Part shown: piece by piece, positions 40,647-53,713 of the stretch
Layout of the letters: each line of letters starts with the position of its first letter
How positions within the stretch are numbered: position 1 is the first letter of the stretch
Assembly (NCBI RefSeq): GCF_016862395.1
Contig: NZ_BOMW01000051.1
Span: 39,097 to 103,096 of the forward strand
DNA: 64,000 nucleotides
DNA from: Actinoplanes siamensis
GTDB lineage: Bacteria; Actinomycetota; Actinomycetes; Mycobacteriales; Micromonosporaceae
Direction: 5' to 3'
Translations under genes and position numbers: made by a program
The notes under the pieces: generated by a model
Databases searched by the model: none
Told to the model about the DNA's origin: nothing
Seen by the model: the letters and a program-made list of their open reading frames with translations, nothing else

Positions 40647-40710
40647 CCGTGGCGCTTCTCGTCCGGGCGGAATGGGGAACGTCAGCCGCCGGAAACGTCG
40701 TGGCGGCAGA

Positions 40711-43158
<2,448 letters not shown>

Positions 43159-43358
43159 GCACCGGCCCGTCGTTCCGCACTTCAAGATCAAGAGCTTGAT
43201 GTGGTACGCCGTGAGCCGGGCCGATCACTTCGCGTCGGCCCTTGGTCAGTGCCGGCGCCGGAGAGGACCGGGTGGCCTTCGGGCCGACCGGCCCGGTCGT
43301 CGTGCGGGACCCGCGGTCGTCGCGGCGACCGCAGCCGGCGGCGGGGCCGGCGGGCGGA

Positions 43359-45719
<2,361 letters not shown>

Positions 45720-45926
45720 GGCCGAAAGGCTAGTGCCGGGCCGGACCGCGTGCTTCTTCTTTCCTGACCGGTTCGGACCCGGCCGGCGGCCCGCAACGCC
45801 GCGCCGAACTGCTAAACGCCCCTGTCCCCCTGCCGATGAGCTGCACGAGCGAAATCCGGACGCCGGGCTCCGGCGTCCGGCCCGCGTCGGGCCGGCTCGT
45901 CGACACCAAGCATCCGGGGGAGCGCG

Positions 45927-47633
45927 TTGAGCAGCGAAGAAGAGCCGAGATCCGGCGATGAAGGCTTCGGCCTTCTGGAGATCCTGATGGCGCTGGCGCT
46001 GCTCTCGATCACCATGCTGGCCAGCGGCCCGTTCTTCGTGAACAGCCTCACCAACATCAACAAGCAGCGCACCGCGCAAGCCGCGGTGCAGCTCGCCGAC
46101 ACGGCCATGGAGCAGGTGCGTGGCCTCAAGGGCAGCTCGCTGCTGTCCGGCCGCAGCCTCAAGGCCACCCAGGCGCAGTTCGCCGGCGCGCCGGCCGTGG
46201 TCAAGCCGTACCTGGCGACCATGCAGGTCGCCGGGGACCCGGGGATCACCGACGTCAACTCGACAGCGGGCGCGGACGCGGCGATCTCCACCGCGGCGCA
46301 GGCCGTGACCGTGGAGGGCACCACGTACACGGAGAACATCTACGTCGGGAGGTGCGAAATCTACCTGACCAAGACCGGCGAGTGCGTCTACCCGCTGGCC
46401 CAGAACAAGGCCCCGTCCGACACCACCAAGATCCTCAAGTTCTTCCGGGTGGTCGTGCTGATCACCTGGCCGGGCAACACCTGCCCGGCCGGCGTGTGCA
46501 ACTACATCACGTCGTCGCTGGTCTCGAGCGCCTCCGAGCCGAGCTTCGACTTCCACCGGCCGCTGCCGACGGTCCTCACCAAGCTGGTCACCTTCTACAA
46601 GGACAAGACCTCCAGCTACCAGCTCGAGGCCCGCGGCGGTCAGCTCCCCAACTCGTGGAGCGTCACGCCGGGCACGCTGCCCAAGGGGCTCTCGATGACC
46701 TCGAACGGGGTGGTCAGCGGAACTCCGACAGTGGTCGGCAGCACCTCGGTCGACGTGACGGTGTCCGACAGCCTGAAGCGCACCGACAAGGAGCCGGTCA
46801 CGTTCGAGGTGCTCCTGCCGCCCAGTCCGACCATGCCCGCCACCACCTCCAGCCGCGTCGGCGACGTGGTGCGCCTGCCGGTCACCGCCGCCGGCGGGAA
46901 GGCTCCGTACTCCTTCACCGACAAGCTGACCGTCAGCGCCTCGTCGGCGACCCTGCCACCCGGCCTGTCGATCGACCCGGACACCGGCGTGATCACCGGC
47001 AGTCCGACCACGCCCGGCACCTACCCCGTGACGATCACCGTGACCGACGCCAACAACGTCGCCGGCACGGGCACCTACACGCACGTCGTGAGCCCGGCCC
47101 TCACCCTGGCTCCGCTGCCCGGCCAGACGATCGACCTGGGCTCGAGGCTCGACCTCACCGCGGCCGGTTCGGGCGGCGACGGCAAGTACTCCTACAGCGC
47201 GACAGGCCTGCCGCCGGGTGTCACGATCAACAAGGGCAGCGGCGCCATCTCCGGCAAGCCGACCGCCTCCGGCCGGTTCCTGCCCACGATCACCGTCACC
47301 GACGGCAGCGGCGGGACCGCCGGCCAGCAGATCGTGGTGATCGTCAACACCGACACGTCACTGGTCTTCACAGCGCCCACGCTGACCTCACCCGACCAGA
47401 CGACGGTCAAGGGCACCGCGACGTCGCTGACCCTGCGCACGAACGGGTCGCTGCTCAAGCTGTCCCCCGTGCTGACGGTCACCGGCCTGCCGCCCGGCCT
47501 GAGCCTGAACGCGGTGACCGGCGTGATCTCCGGAACGCCCACCACCGCTGGCGCCTACACGGTGACCGCCACGGCGACCGCTGCCACGCCACCGCGCAGC
47601 AGTGTCCTGACCTTCGTCTGGAAGATCACATGA
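45927..47633 (+). CDS. Pseudopilin-like protein with Ig-like repeats
   Basis: 568 residues from TTG 45927, chosen because GGGGGAG stands five bases before it. Residues 1-35 carry a type IV prepilin signal: short charged leader, cleavage site DEG|FGLLE (Gly13/Phe14, Glu18 at mature position 5), and the ALALLSITMLASG helix. Residues about 36-225 form a pilin-like head with Cys residues; from about 226 to the end run four putative-Ig (He_PIG-like) repeats with the motifs LPxGLSxxxxTGVISGxPT and xGTYxVTxTVTD. Thus a minor pilin seems extended by adhesin-type domains. It overlaps the next gene by ATGA. No pilus ATPase, platform protein or prepilin peptidase gene is in the window. Confidence 0.8.
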   Translation: MSSEEEPRSGDEGFGLLEILMALALLSITMLASGPFFVNSLTNINKQRTAQAAVQLADTAMEQVRGLKGSSLLSGRSLKATQAQFAGAPAVVKPYLATMQVAGDPGITDVNSTAGADAAISTAAQAVTVEGTTYTENIYVGRCEIYLTKTGECVYPLAQNKAPSDTTKILKFFRVVVLITWPGNTCPAGVCNYITSSLVSSASEPSFDFHRPLPTVLTKLVTFYKDKTSSYQLEARGGQLPNSWSVTPGTLPKGLSMTSNGVVSGTPTVVGSTSVDVTVSDSLKRTDKEPVTFEVLLPPSPTMPATTSSRVGDVVRLPVTAAGGKAPYSFTDKLTVSASSATLPPGLSIDPDTGVITGSPTTPGTYPVTITVTDANNVAGTGTYTHVVSPALTLAPLPGQTIDLGSRLDLTAAGSGGDGKYSYSATGLPPGVTINKGSGAISGKPTASGRFLPTITVTDGSGGTAGQQIVVIVNTDTSLVFTAPTLTSPDQTTVKGTATSLTLRTNGSLLKLSPVLTVTGLPPGLSLNAVTGVISGTPTTAGAYTVTATATAATPPRSSVLTFVWKIT

Positions 47634-48280
47634 GCCACCGCGACGAACTCGACGACTCCTCCGACGATCGCGGCTTCACCCTGATCGAGCTGCTGGTCGG
47701 CATGGGGCTGATGTCCGTGGTCATGGTCGTCACCCTGGGTGCGCTCATGCAGATCTACTCCACAGTGAACCGCTCCGACGGCCTGGTCACCACCCGTGAC
47801 CAGATCGGGAACAGCTTCCGGCGGCTGGACAAGGAACTGCGCTACGCCACCTGGGTATCGCCTGTGGGACAGGTGGACGACGCCTGGTACCTGGAGTACG
47901 CCACCGGCACCGACTGCCGGCAGCTCGCCTTCAAGGACGGCATGCTGACCCGGGCGGTCTGGACGACTCCCGGCTCGCCCGGGACACCCACCACGATCGC
48001 CACCGACCTGGTCCGGACCGGAACCGTTCCGCCGTTCACGATCTACCTGCCCGGCGCCACCCCGTACGCCACGGCCAGCCCGAACACGAGCGGCGTCGGC
48101 AAGAGCTACGTGGTGGAGCGCACCCAGATCCGGCTCCGGTTCACCGGCCGGGTGGGCACCACGAGCCTGCCCCTGGACGTGCTCTTCACGGCGCAGAACA
48201 CCAACCGCAACACCGTGTTCGCGGACAGCGCCAAAGGCATCCTGGTCGACAACGAGTGCAGTAAGGGAAGGCCGTCCTGA
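47630..48280 (+). CDS. Pseudopilin-like protein (PilW/GspJ type)
   Basis: 216 residues. Type III/IV prepilin signal: 15-residue acidic leader, cleavage RG|FTLIE (Gly15/Phe16, Glu20 at position 5), then the helix LLVGMGLMSVVMVVTLGALMQIY. The head domain (SFRRLDKELRYATWVSPVG) resembles PilW/GspJ minor pilins. It starts inside the previous gene's stop (ATGA) and its stop overlaps the next ATG (TGATG), so the three proteins are made together, likely in fixed ratio. Confidence 0.87.
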   Translation: MSHRDELDDSSDDRGFTLIELLVGMGLMSVVMVVTLGALMQIYSTVNRSDGLVTTRDQIGNSFRRLDKELRYATWVSPVGQVDDAWYLEYATGTDCRQLAFKDGMLTRAVWTTPGSPGTPTTIATDLVRTGTVPPFTIYLPGATPYATASPNTSGVGKSYVVERTQIRLRFTGRVGTTSLPLDVLFTAQNTNRNTVFADSAKGILVDNECSKGRPS

Positions 48281-49800
48281 TGAGGATGATGACGCGGCTT
48301 CGCAACTCCGACGACGAGGGCTCGCTGCCGATGGCGATGCTCGTCATCACGGTGGTGATGTCGTTGTCGGCCCTCCTGGTGCCGATCACACTGCGCCAGA
48401 TCAAGGCCACCCAGAACTACAGCGCGCGCAACGTCGCGCTCGACGCCGCCCAGGCGGGCATGGACCAGATGATGGCCCGGGTCCGCGCCGCGGCGGACCC
48501 CGACAGCCTGAGCGGCTTCCTGGAGAGCCTGCCGCCCTGCACCGCCCTCACTGGTGACGCCGGGGTGAGCTCGACCGGCGGGGGCCTGCCGTACACCGTG
48601 AAGGTCGAGTACTTCGACGAGGACGGCAAGGCGCTCGACTGTCCCACCAACGACGTGCCCACCACCGCGAGCGTCACCGCGACCGGCGTCAGCGACGGCA
48701 TCACCCGCACCCTGACCGCGACGTACGTGTTCTCCACCAGCAACACCAACATCCCGGGCGGCCAGATCAAGATCGACACGTCCACTCTGGGCAACCAGTG
48801 CCTGGACTCGGGGTCGAGCAAGACGCCGCCGGCCGGCGCCACCGTCGTCATGGCCAAGTGCGACGGCAGCAGCCGCCAGCAGTTCGGCTACACCCCCGAG
48901 CTCTACCTCAAGCTGATCAACTCGGAGACCTCCAGCGCGACCTCGGGCATGTGCCTGCACTCGGGGGCCACGCACGCCAGTGGCAACCCGGTGGTCTTCC
49001 GGCCCTGCCCGACGTCGTCGCCGATCCAGACAGCGTTCCAGTGGAGCCTGGACGGCAGCAGCCTGTTCCACTCCACCAACTCGTCGAAGGCCGTCGAGTC
49101 GCTCTGCATGAGCGTCACCTACCCGGGCGACTCGATCAAGAAGGGTGTCACCCTGGGCAGCTGCTCGGCGACCGCCAACAAGACCATCTGGCGCTCGGCC
49201 ACCGGGGTGGGTGCGGGCATGGCCGGGGACAGGACCAACCAGCTGGTCAACTACGCGCAGTTCAGCCGGTGCCTCGACGTGACCAACAAGTCGACCGGCT
49301 CGACGTACATGATCGCCTGGTTCTGCAAGCAGGCGCCGAACGGCGTCGTCGACTTCAACCAGCAGTGGGTGCACCCGACACCGGTGCTGCCCGCGGTCAC
49401 GGCGACCGGCCCGATCATCGTCAACAACACGAACGGCAGCAGCAACAGCGTCAACGGCAACCCGGACAACAACTACTGCCTGAAGTCGCCCGGCAGCACC
49501 TCGGCGACCATCTATGTGACAGTGGTGTCCTGCAAGACCACCGCCGCCCAGGCCGCGCCCGAGTTGCAGTGGACCGTCTATCACGACACCGGCGACTACG
49601 GCACGAGCTACCGGATCCTGGACTACAAGGGCTACTGCCTGACGCCGACCGCCCAGGGCAGCGGCGTCGCGAGCGACTTCCACGGCGACGGCACCAGCAA
49701 GGTCAAGGTGGCCGTGTGCAACACGTCCGAGCTGCAGAAGTGGAACGCGCCGCCGAACATCAGCCAGCCGACGCCGCTGACGAACCTGACCGAGAAGTAG
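48280..49800 (+). CDS. PilX-like protein with two ricin-type lectin domains
   Basis: 506 residues from ATG 48280. One N-terminal helix, EGSLPMAMLVITVVMSLSALLVP, then LRQIKATQNYSARNVALDAAQAG, as in PilX/GspK-like minor pilins; the Glu at position 5 is missing. Residues about 160-500 look like two beta-trefoil ricin-B lectin domains: NQCLDSG, SRQQFGY, FQWSLDG, then NYCLKSPG, LQWTVYHD and LQKWNAP (QxW-like motifs), with paired Cys. It would bind carbohydrate outside the cell. Last gene of the operon. The combination of a minor-pilin stem and lectin head is the odd feature. Confidence 0.75.
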   Translation: MRMMTRLRNSDDEGSLPMAMLVITVVMSLSALLVPITLRQIKATQNYSARNVALDAAQAGMDQMMARVRAAADPDSLSGFLESLPPCTALTGDAGVSSTGGGLPYTVKVEYFDEDGKALDCPTNDVPTTASVTATGVSDGITRTLTATYVFSTSNTNIPGGQIKIDTSTLGNQCLDSGSSKTPPAGATVVMAKCDGSSRQQFGYTPELYLKLINSETSSATSGMCLHSGATHASGNPVVFRPCPTSSPIQTAFQWSLDGSSLFHSTNSSKAVESLCMSVTYPGDSIKKGVTLGSCSATANKTIWRSATGVGAGMAGDRTNQLVNYAQFSRCLDVTNKSTGSTYMIAWFCKQAPNGVVDFNQQWVHPTPVLPAVTATGPIIVNNTNGSSNSVNGNPDNNYCLKSPGSTSATIYVTVVSCKTTAAQAAPELQWTVYHDTGDYGTSYRILDYKGYCLTPTAQGSGVASDFHGDGTSKVKVAVCNTSELQKWNAPPNISQPTPLTNLTEK

Positions 49801-50194
49801 CCGGTCGGTCCAGGCGCAGGCGGCCCGGCGGACCCGTCCAGCGCAACGACAGCGGCCGGCGCAACCTGCAGCCCCGATCGCCTCCGGCCTCCGCCGCCCG
49901 TCCGCGGCGGGGGCCGGCGGGATCCGGGGCCGCCCCGAGTCGGCGAAGCGCAGCTCGTTGACGTCCGGGGTGAGCGGCGCCGGACCCGGCCCGGTCTCCT
50001 CCACCATCGCGCGCAACGCCTGCCGGTCCGAGAGGCCGGCCGGCGGCGTGACCACCCGGGGCCAGCCGGTCGAGCACGCTGCTGTCGGCCATCGTGTCGC
50101 CCGGGTGCTGCGGGTTTGCCGGGCCTCGCCGTAGCGACGCCGGCACGCCCGTACCATCGCTGAATCCGGTGCGCCGCATACCTCTGGAGGACGC
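49801..50194. other. Intergenic region with possible broken gene
   Basis: 394 bp between the lectin-pilin gene and the acyl-CoA dehydrogenase. It contains the minus-strand coding-like fragment listed separately; no terminator or known RNA seen. Confidence 0.45.
49885..50097 (-). pseudogene. Coding-like fragment with frameshift
   Basis: On the minus strand ATG 50097 opens MADSSVLDRLAP and a neighbouring frame continues with VVTPPAGLSDRQALRAMVEE and then a further 40 residues ending in NELRFADSGRPRIP. Nearly all codons of the second part end in G or C. A one-base change near 50062 would join both into one protein. The C-terminal part fades before 49880. It looks like the N-terminal stump of a broken gene; product not recognised. 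Confidence 0.3.
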
Positions 50195-51361
50195 ATGGCC
50201 CTCACCGACCCGCTCGAGCTGCTCGACATCGCCGGCCTGTTGAGCGACGAGGAGCGGCAGATCCAGGAGACCGTGGCGCGGTTCGTCGCCGAGCACGTCC
50301 GGCCCCACGTGGCCCAGTGGTTCGAGGCCGGCACGTTCCCCCGCGAGCTGGCTCCGGAACTGGGCAAACTCGGCGTGCTCGGGATGCATCTGGAGGGTTA
50401 CGGCTGTGCCGGGACCAGCGCGGTCGCCTACGGCCTGGCGTGTCTGGAGCTGGAGGCCGGCGACTCCGGCCTGCGCAGCTTCGTGTCCGTGCAGGGATCC
50501 CTCGCGATGTTCTCCATCCGGAGGTACGGCTCGGAGGAGCAGAAGCAGGAGTGGCTGCCCCGGATGGCGGCGGGCGAGGCGATCGGCTGCTTCGGCCTGA
50601 CCGAGCCGGACTTCGGCAGCGACCCGGCCAACATGCGCACCCGGGCCGTCCGGGACGGATCCGACTGGATCCTCACCGGCACCAAGATGTGGATCACCAA
50701 CGGCAGCATCGCGGACGTCGCCACCGTCTGGGCGCAGACCGAGGACGGCATCCGCGGCTTCCTGGTCCCGCGCGGGACGCCCGGATTCACCACGCGCACC
50801 ATCAAGCAGAAGCTCTCCCTGCGCGCCTCGATCACCGGCGAGCTGGTCCTGGACGAGGTGCGGCTGCCCGACTCCGCCCGGCTGCCCGGCGCGCACGGTC
50901 TCGGCGCCCCGCTGAGCTGCCTGAACGAGGCCCGGTTCGGGATCATCTTCGGCGCCGCCGGCGCGGCCCGGGACTGCCTGCGGACGGCGCTGGACTACGC
51001 GAACACCCGAGTGCAGTTCGACCGGCCGATCGCCGCCTTCCAGCTCACCCAGGAGAAGCTGGCGAACATGGCTGTCGATCTGAACACGGCCGCGCTGCTC
51101 GCCGTCCACCTGGGCCGGTTGAAGGACGCCGGCACGATCAAGCCGCACCAGGTCAGCGTCGGCAAGCTGAACAACGTCCGCAAGGCGCTGGCCATCGCCC
51201 GGGAGTGCCGGACCGTCCTGGGCGGCAGCGGGATCACGCTGGAGTACCCGCCGCTGCGGCACGCCAACAACCTGGAGTCGGTCCTCACCTACGAGGGCAC
51301 CTCGGAGATCCACACCCTGGTGATCGGCCAGGCCCTGACCGGCCACGCCGCCTACCGCTGA
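50195..51361 (+). CDS. Acyl-CoA dehydrogenase, glutaryl-CoA dehydrogenase-like
   Basis: 388 residues. Complete three-domain acyl-CoA dehydrogenase: IGCFGLTEPDFGSDPANMRT FAD/substrate loop, TGTKMWITNGSIADVATVWA, GAPLSCLNEARFGIIFGAAGAA, and the C-terminal YEGTSEIHTLVIGQALTG with catalytic Glu367. The order and the short YEGTxxIH motif are those of glutaryl-CoA dehydrogenase, which oxidises and decarboxylates glutaryl-CoA to crotonyl-CoA in lysine and tryptophan breakdown; a related substrate is possible. FAD-dependent, electrons to ETF. Monocistronic. Confidence 0.88.
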   Translation: MALTDPLELLDIAGLLSDEERQIQETVARFVAEHVRPHVAQWFEAGTFPRELAPELGKLGVLGMHLEGYGCAGTSAVAYGLACLELEAGDSGLRSFVSVQGSLAMFSIRRYGSEEQKQEWLPRMAAGEAIGCFGLTEPDFGSDPANMRTRAVRDGSDWILTGTKMWITNGSIADVATVWAQTEDGIRGFLVPRGTPGFTTRTIKQKLSLRASITGELVLDEVRLPDSARLPGAHGLGAPLSCLNEARFGIIFGAAGAARDCLRTALDYANTRVQFDRPIAAFQLTQEKLANMAVDLNTAALLAVHLGRLKDAGTIKPHQVSVGKLNNVRKALAIARECRTVLGGSGITLEYPPLRHANNLESVLTYEGTSEIHTLVIGQALTGHAAYR

Positions 51362-51560
51362 CCCACGACATCCGGCACCCCGCCGCCGGCCCCCGAGACA
51401 CCCCTGGCTGCCAGCCAGAGGTTCCTCAACGCGCCCGAGACACCCCTGGCGGCCGTCCGGCGGGTTTCGGCCGGCGGTCCGGGGTGCGGGGGCGCTCGGC
51501 GGGTGGGCGCGGTTCACACGTCGACGGCGATCCGAGACGCCGTGGTTTCACGGGTGAAGC

Positions 51561-51917
51561 TCAGGACAGCGGGACGACGTAGGAGTCAACGCGGGTGATG
51601 AGCCCGTTGCGGAAGGTGAACAGGTCGTTGAAGGCGAAGCGGAAGGGGCCGTGCTCAACGCTGGCACCGCGGCCCTCGCCGGTCGTGACGACGACCGGGC
51701 CGTCCTCGAAGACCCGCTGTACCTCGAGTTCGGGGCTGCCGACGAAGGCCGGGTTCTCGATCTCGCCGTCGAACTCGGCTTTGCCTCGAGTGCTTCGGTG
51801 GCCGTGGATGATCCATTCCACGTCGTCGGTGAGGGTCGCCAGGATCCGTGAGTGATCGCTGTCGCGGAACCCGGCGAAGTATTCCTCGACGAGTTCGCGC
51901 TGGGTGGTTGCTGCCAT
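51561..51917 (-). CDS. NTF2-like / SnoaL family protein
   Basis: 118 residues from ATG 51917, which has GGAG six bases upstream (ATG 51929 is an alternative adding four codons). SnoaL-like cone fold: RELVEEYFAGFRDSDHSRIL, DDVEWIIHG, FNDLFTFRNGLITRVDSYV. Such proteins are isomerases, cyclases or have no known activity. It follows the SRPBCC gene by 22 bp and is the last gene of the ArsR operon. Confidence 0.82.
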   Translation of the reverse strand: MAATTQRELVEEYFAGFRDSDHSRILATLTDDVEWIIHGHRSTRGKAEFDGEIENPAFVGSPELEVQRVFEDGPVVVTTGEGRGASVEHGPFRFAFNDLFTFRNGLITRVDSYVVPLS

Positions 51918-51938
51918 GGCGGTCTCCATTCTGGTGTG

Positions 51939-52373
51939 TCAGTGCCGCAGGTACGCGGCCAGCGCGTCGAGGATCGAGGTGAGCCCGTCGGCTGCTTGTG
52001 CCGTCCGCAGTTCCGGGGGAAGCCGGCGCTGGTGAATCGTCAGGTCCGTGCCCTCGGCGGCGCGAGTGATGGTCACGGTTGTGCGGAGTCCGGTGACAGG
52101 CTCGTCGAACACCAGTTCACGTGGAGCGGTGATGCTCACGTATACGAATCGAAGTCGTCGGGTGGCGCCGGTGGGTGCACAGGTGTCGAGGGCGAACTCG
52201 CCGCCGGGTCGCAGATCAACTGTTACGGATTCGGGCGGTACCCGCGCATGTGACCCGCCCCAGAAGGCGGCGATGCTTGCCGGTGTGGTGAAAGCGGTCC
52301 AGATCCGTTCGGGTTCGGTGGCGAGACGGCGTCGGGCGATCAGTTCGTCGCCGGTGAGTTGCGCCCGCATCAT
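51939..52373 (-). CDS. SRPBCC (AHSA1-like) domain protein
   Basis: 144 residues from ATG 52373 in an ATGA overlap with the ArsR gene. START/Bet v1-like family: IARRRLATEPERIWTAFTTPASIAAFWGG, DLRPGGEFAL, RLRFVYVSITAPRELVFDEP. The ArsR-SRPBCC pair is very common in actinobacteria; the SRPBCC protein binds a hydrophobic ligand and may report or detoxify it. Confidence 0.88.
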   Translation of the reverse strand: MMRAQLTGDELIARRRLATEPERIWTAFTTPASIAAFWGGSHARVPPESVTVDLRPGGEFALDTCAPTGATRRLRFVYVSITAPRELVFDEPVTGLRTTVTITRAAEGTDLTIHQRRLPPELRTAQAADGLTSILDALAAYLRH

Positions 52374-52714
52374 CGGGCCGCCTCGTCGGACAGATGTTGC
52401 TCCAGGGCGTCGAGCCGGTCGTGCCAGGCTCGGCGTTGCTCGTCGATCCACGTGCTCAGCTGTGCGAGTTGGGCGGTTCTCAGCCGGCAGGGCCGCCTGG
52501 TGCCCTCTCGTCGTTGCTCTACCAGGCCGCACCGCCGGAGGACACCGATGTGGTGCGAGATCGCCTGCTGGGTCAGGTCGAAGGGTTCAGCGAGTTCCCC
52601 GACGGTCGCATCACCGTGAGCGAGTCGACTGACCAGAGCGCGGCGGACCGGGTCGCCGAGCGCGGCGAAGGCGGCGTCGAGGTCCACGACTGGAGTCGTG
52701 GTGGCGGCAGGCAT
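52370..52714 (-). CDS. ArsR family transcriptional regulator
   Basis: 114 residues from ATG 52714. Winged helix: LDAAFAALGDPVRRALVSRLAHGDATVGELAEPFDLTQQAISHHIGVLRRCGLVEQRREGTRR. No Cys metal site of the classic ArsR type is present, so it is a metal-independent member. First gene of the operon with the SRPBCC and NTF2-like proteins. The start codon lies seven to eight bases after a good -10 box, so the mRNA may be leaderless; an inverted repeat sits over the promoter. Confidence 0.88.
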   Translation of the reverse strand: MPAATTTPVVDLDAAFAALGDPVRRALVSRLAHGDATVGELAEPFDLTQQAISHHIGVLRRCGLVEQRREGTRRPCRLRTAQLAQLSTWIDEQRRAWHDRLDALEQHLSDEAAR

Positions 52715-52721
52715 GACGCCC

Positions 52722-52761
52722 ACCTTAACACAAACGATCGCTTTAACAAGGACACGTTTGT
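52722..52761 (-). promoter_or_regulatory. Promoter and operator of the ArsR operon
   Basis: On the minus strand TTGTTA (52749-52744) and TAAGGT (52727-52722) form a -35/-10 pair with a 16-bp spacer, the start codon being at 52714. ACAAACG (52730-52736) and CGTTTGT (52755-52761) are perfect 7-bp inverted arms overlapping it, a likely ArsR autoregulatory site. The stretch is clearly more AT-rich than its surroundings. Confidence 0.6.
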
Positions 52762-52943
52762 ATACGTGGTTACACCGGCGCTGTTCGCCAGTCGCTTTGC
52801 GGTCACGACCGCAGCGTTCCTGCCGTTCCACCTCAACGGGGGATAAAGCCATCGAGGTCACGGTCCAGCTCGCACGATGCCGCCGGCCGGCGCCGCAGTC
52901 GACAAGCCGTGGGAGCACACGAAACTCGCCCGATCAGCGCTCC

Positions 52944-53465
52944 CTACCGTTGCGACCAGCCCAACACCTCGCATGCGATGGGCCACCAATGGCGTTCTGC
53001 CAGAAAGGAGGGAGCGTCGGGAGCGCCGATCCACGTTCCGGCACCCTCCGGCGGGACCACTGTCGAATCCCGTGGCGCGAAGACGGGCACGTGCGCGAAC
53101 GGTGCCGGCAAACGATACGTCTCATCCGGGACCGGCACGACATTCCGAACAAAACCGACACACTGAGTAGAAGCGCCGCCGACCAGGTATTGCGATGTCA
53201 GTTCGGCGACCCCCTTCGACGCCGGACGCCAGCCGTCCTCACCGCCGAGAAACACCGTGGGGATGTCGAAGCCCTTGGGCGTTCGGATGCAGAACAACTC
53301 CCGCCCGGCTCCGGTTTTGCGCTGCACAAGAAGACGCACGATCACGGCGGGCTCGGGAACCTCGATGTCGGCACCGACCCAGACCTCAGCGGTGCTCCCC
53401 GAGGGAAGCCACGACGCTTCCGGTACGGACTTGATCAGTCTCAGGGAGTCGATCATGCAGCCCAT
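52944..53465 (-). CDS. Hypothetical protein, possibly Nudix-related
   Basis: 173 residues from ATG 53465 (ATG 53456 also possible). The central pattern VIVRLLVQRKTGAGRELFCIRTPKGFDIPTVFLGGEDGW with the later YRLPAPFAHVPVFAPRD and ERHWWPIACEVLG is reminiscent of Nudix-fold proteins, but the catalytic Nudix box (G-x5-E-x7-R-E-x-x-E-E) is absent, so hydrolase activity is unlikely. Stand-alone gene, product unknown. Base composition a little lower in GC than its neighbours. Confidence 0.55.
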   Translation of the reverse strand: MGCMIDSLRLIKSVPEASWLPSGSTAEVWVGADIEVPEPAVIVRLLVQRKTGAGRELFCIRTPKGFDIPTVFLGGEDGWRPASKGVAELTSQYLVGGASTQCVGFVRNVVPVPDETYRLPAPFAHVPVFAPRDSTVVPPEGAGTWIGAPDAPSFLAERHWWPIACEVLGWSQR

Positions 53466-53643
53466 GTTGCCAGACCGCGCCGATGCGGCAGACCTGCGCT
53501 CCGTCGCGATCGGGGCCCGCCGACCGAGGCTGCCCGACCTGCGCCCGGTGTCCCTTCTACCTGCCCAAACAAAGCAGCGCTGGGCAGGTCATCTCGGTAC
53601 GTGACGGCATCGACCGAATGCTCGAAACCGTCGACCTCGCGTG

Positions 53644-53687
53644 GCCGGCGTCTCGGCTGCGGCGCCACCCGCGGTCGAGACGCCGGC
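53644..53687. terminator. Hairpin after carboxylesterase gene
   Basis: GCCGGCGTCTCG (53644-53655) and CGAGACGCCGGC (53676-53687) are perfect 12-bp arms with a 20-base loop, 27 bp beyond the carboxylesterase stop on the minus strand. Acts as terminator of the esterase/MFS transcript. Confidence 0.65.
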
Positions 53688-53713
53688 ACGGCACGGCGGC
53701 CGGCCCGAACGAG

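Noticed and set aside
43187..43201. ATCAAG-AG-CTTGAT inverted repeat between glgP and UvrA-like genes as terminator
   Set aside because: Six-bp arms with a two-base loop are too weak to call.
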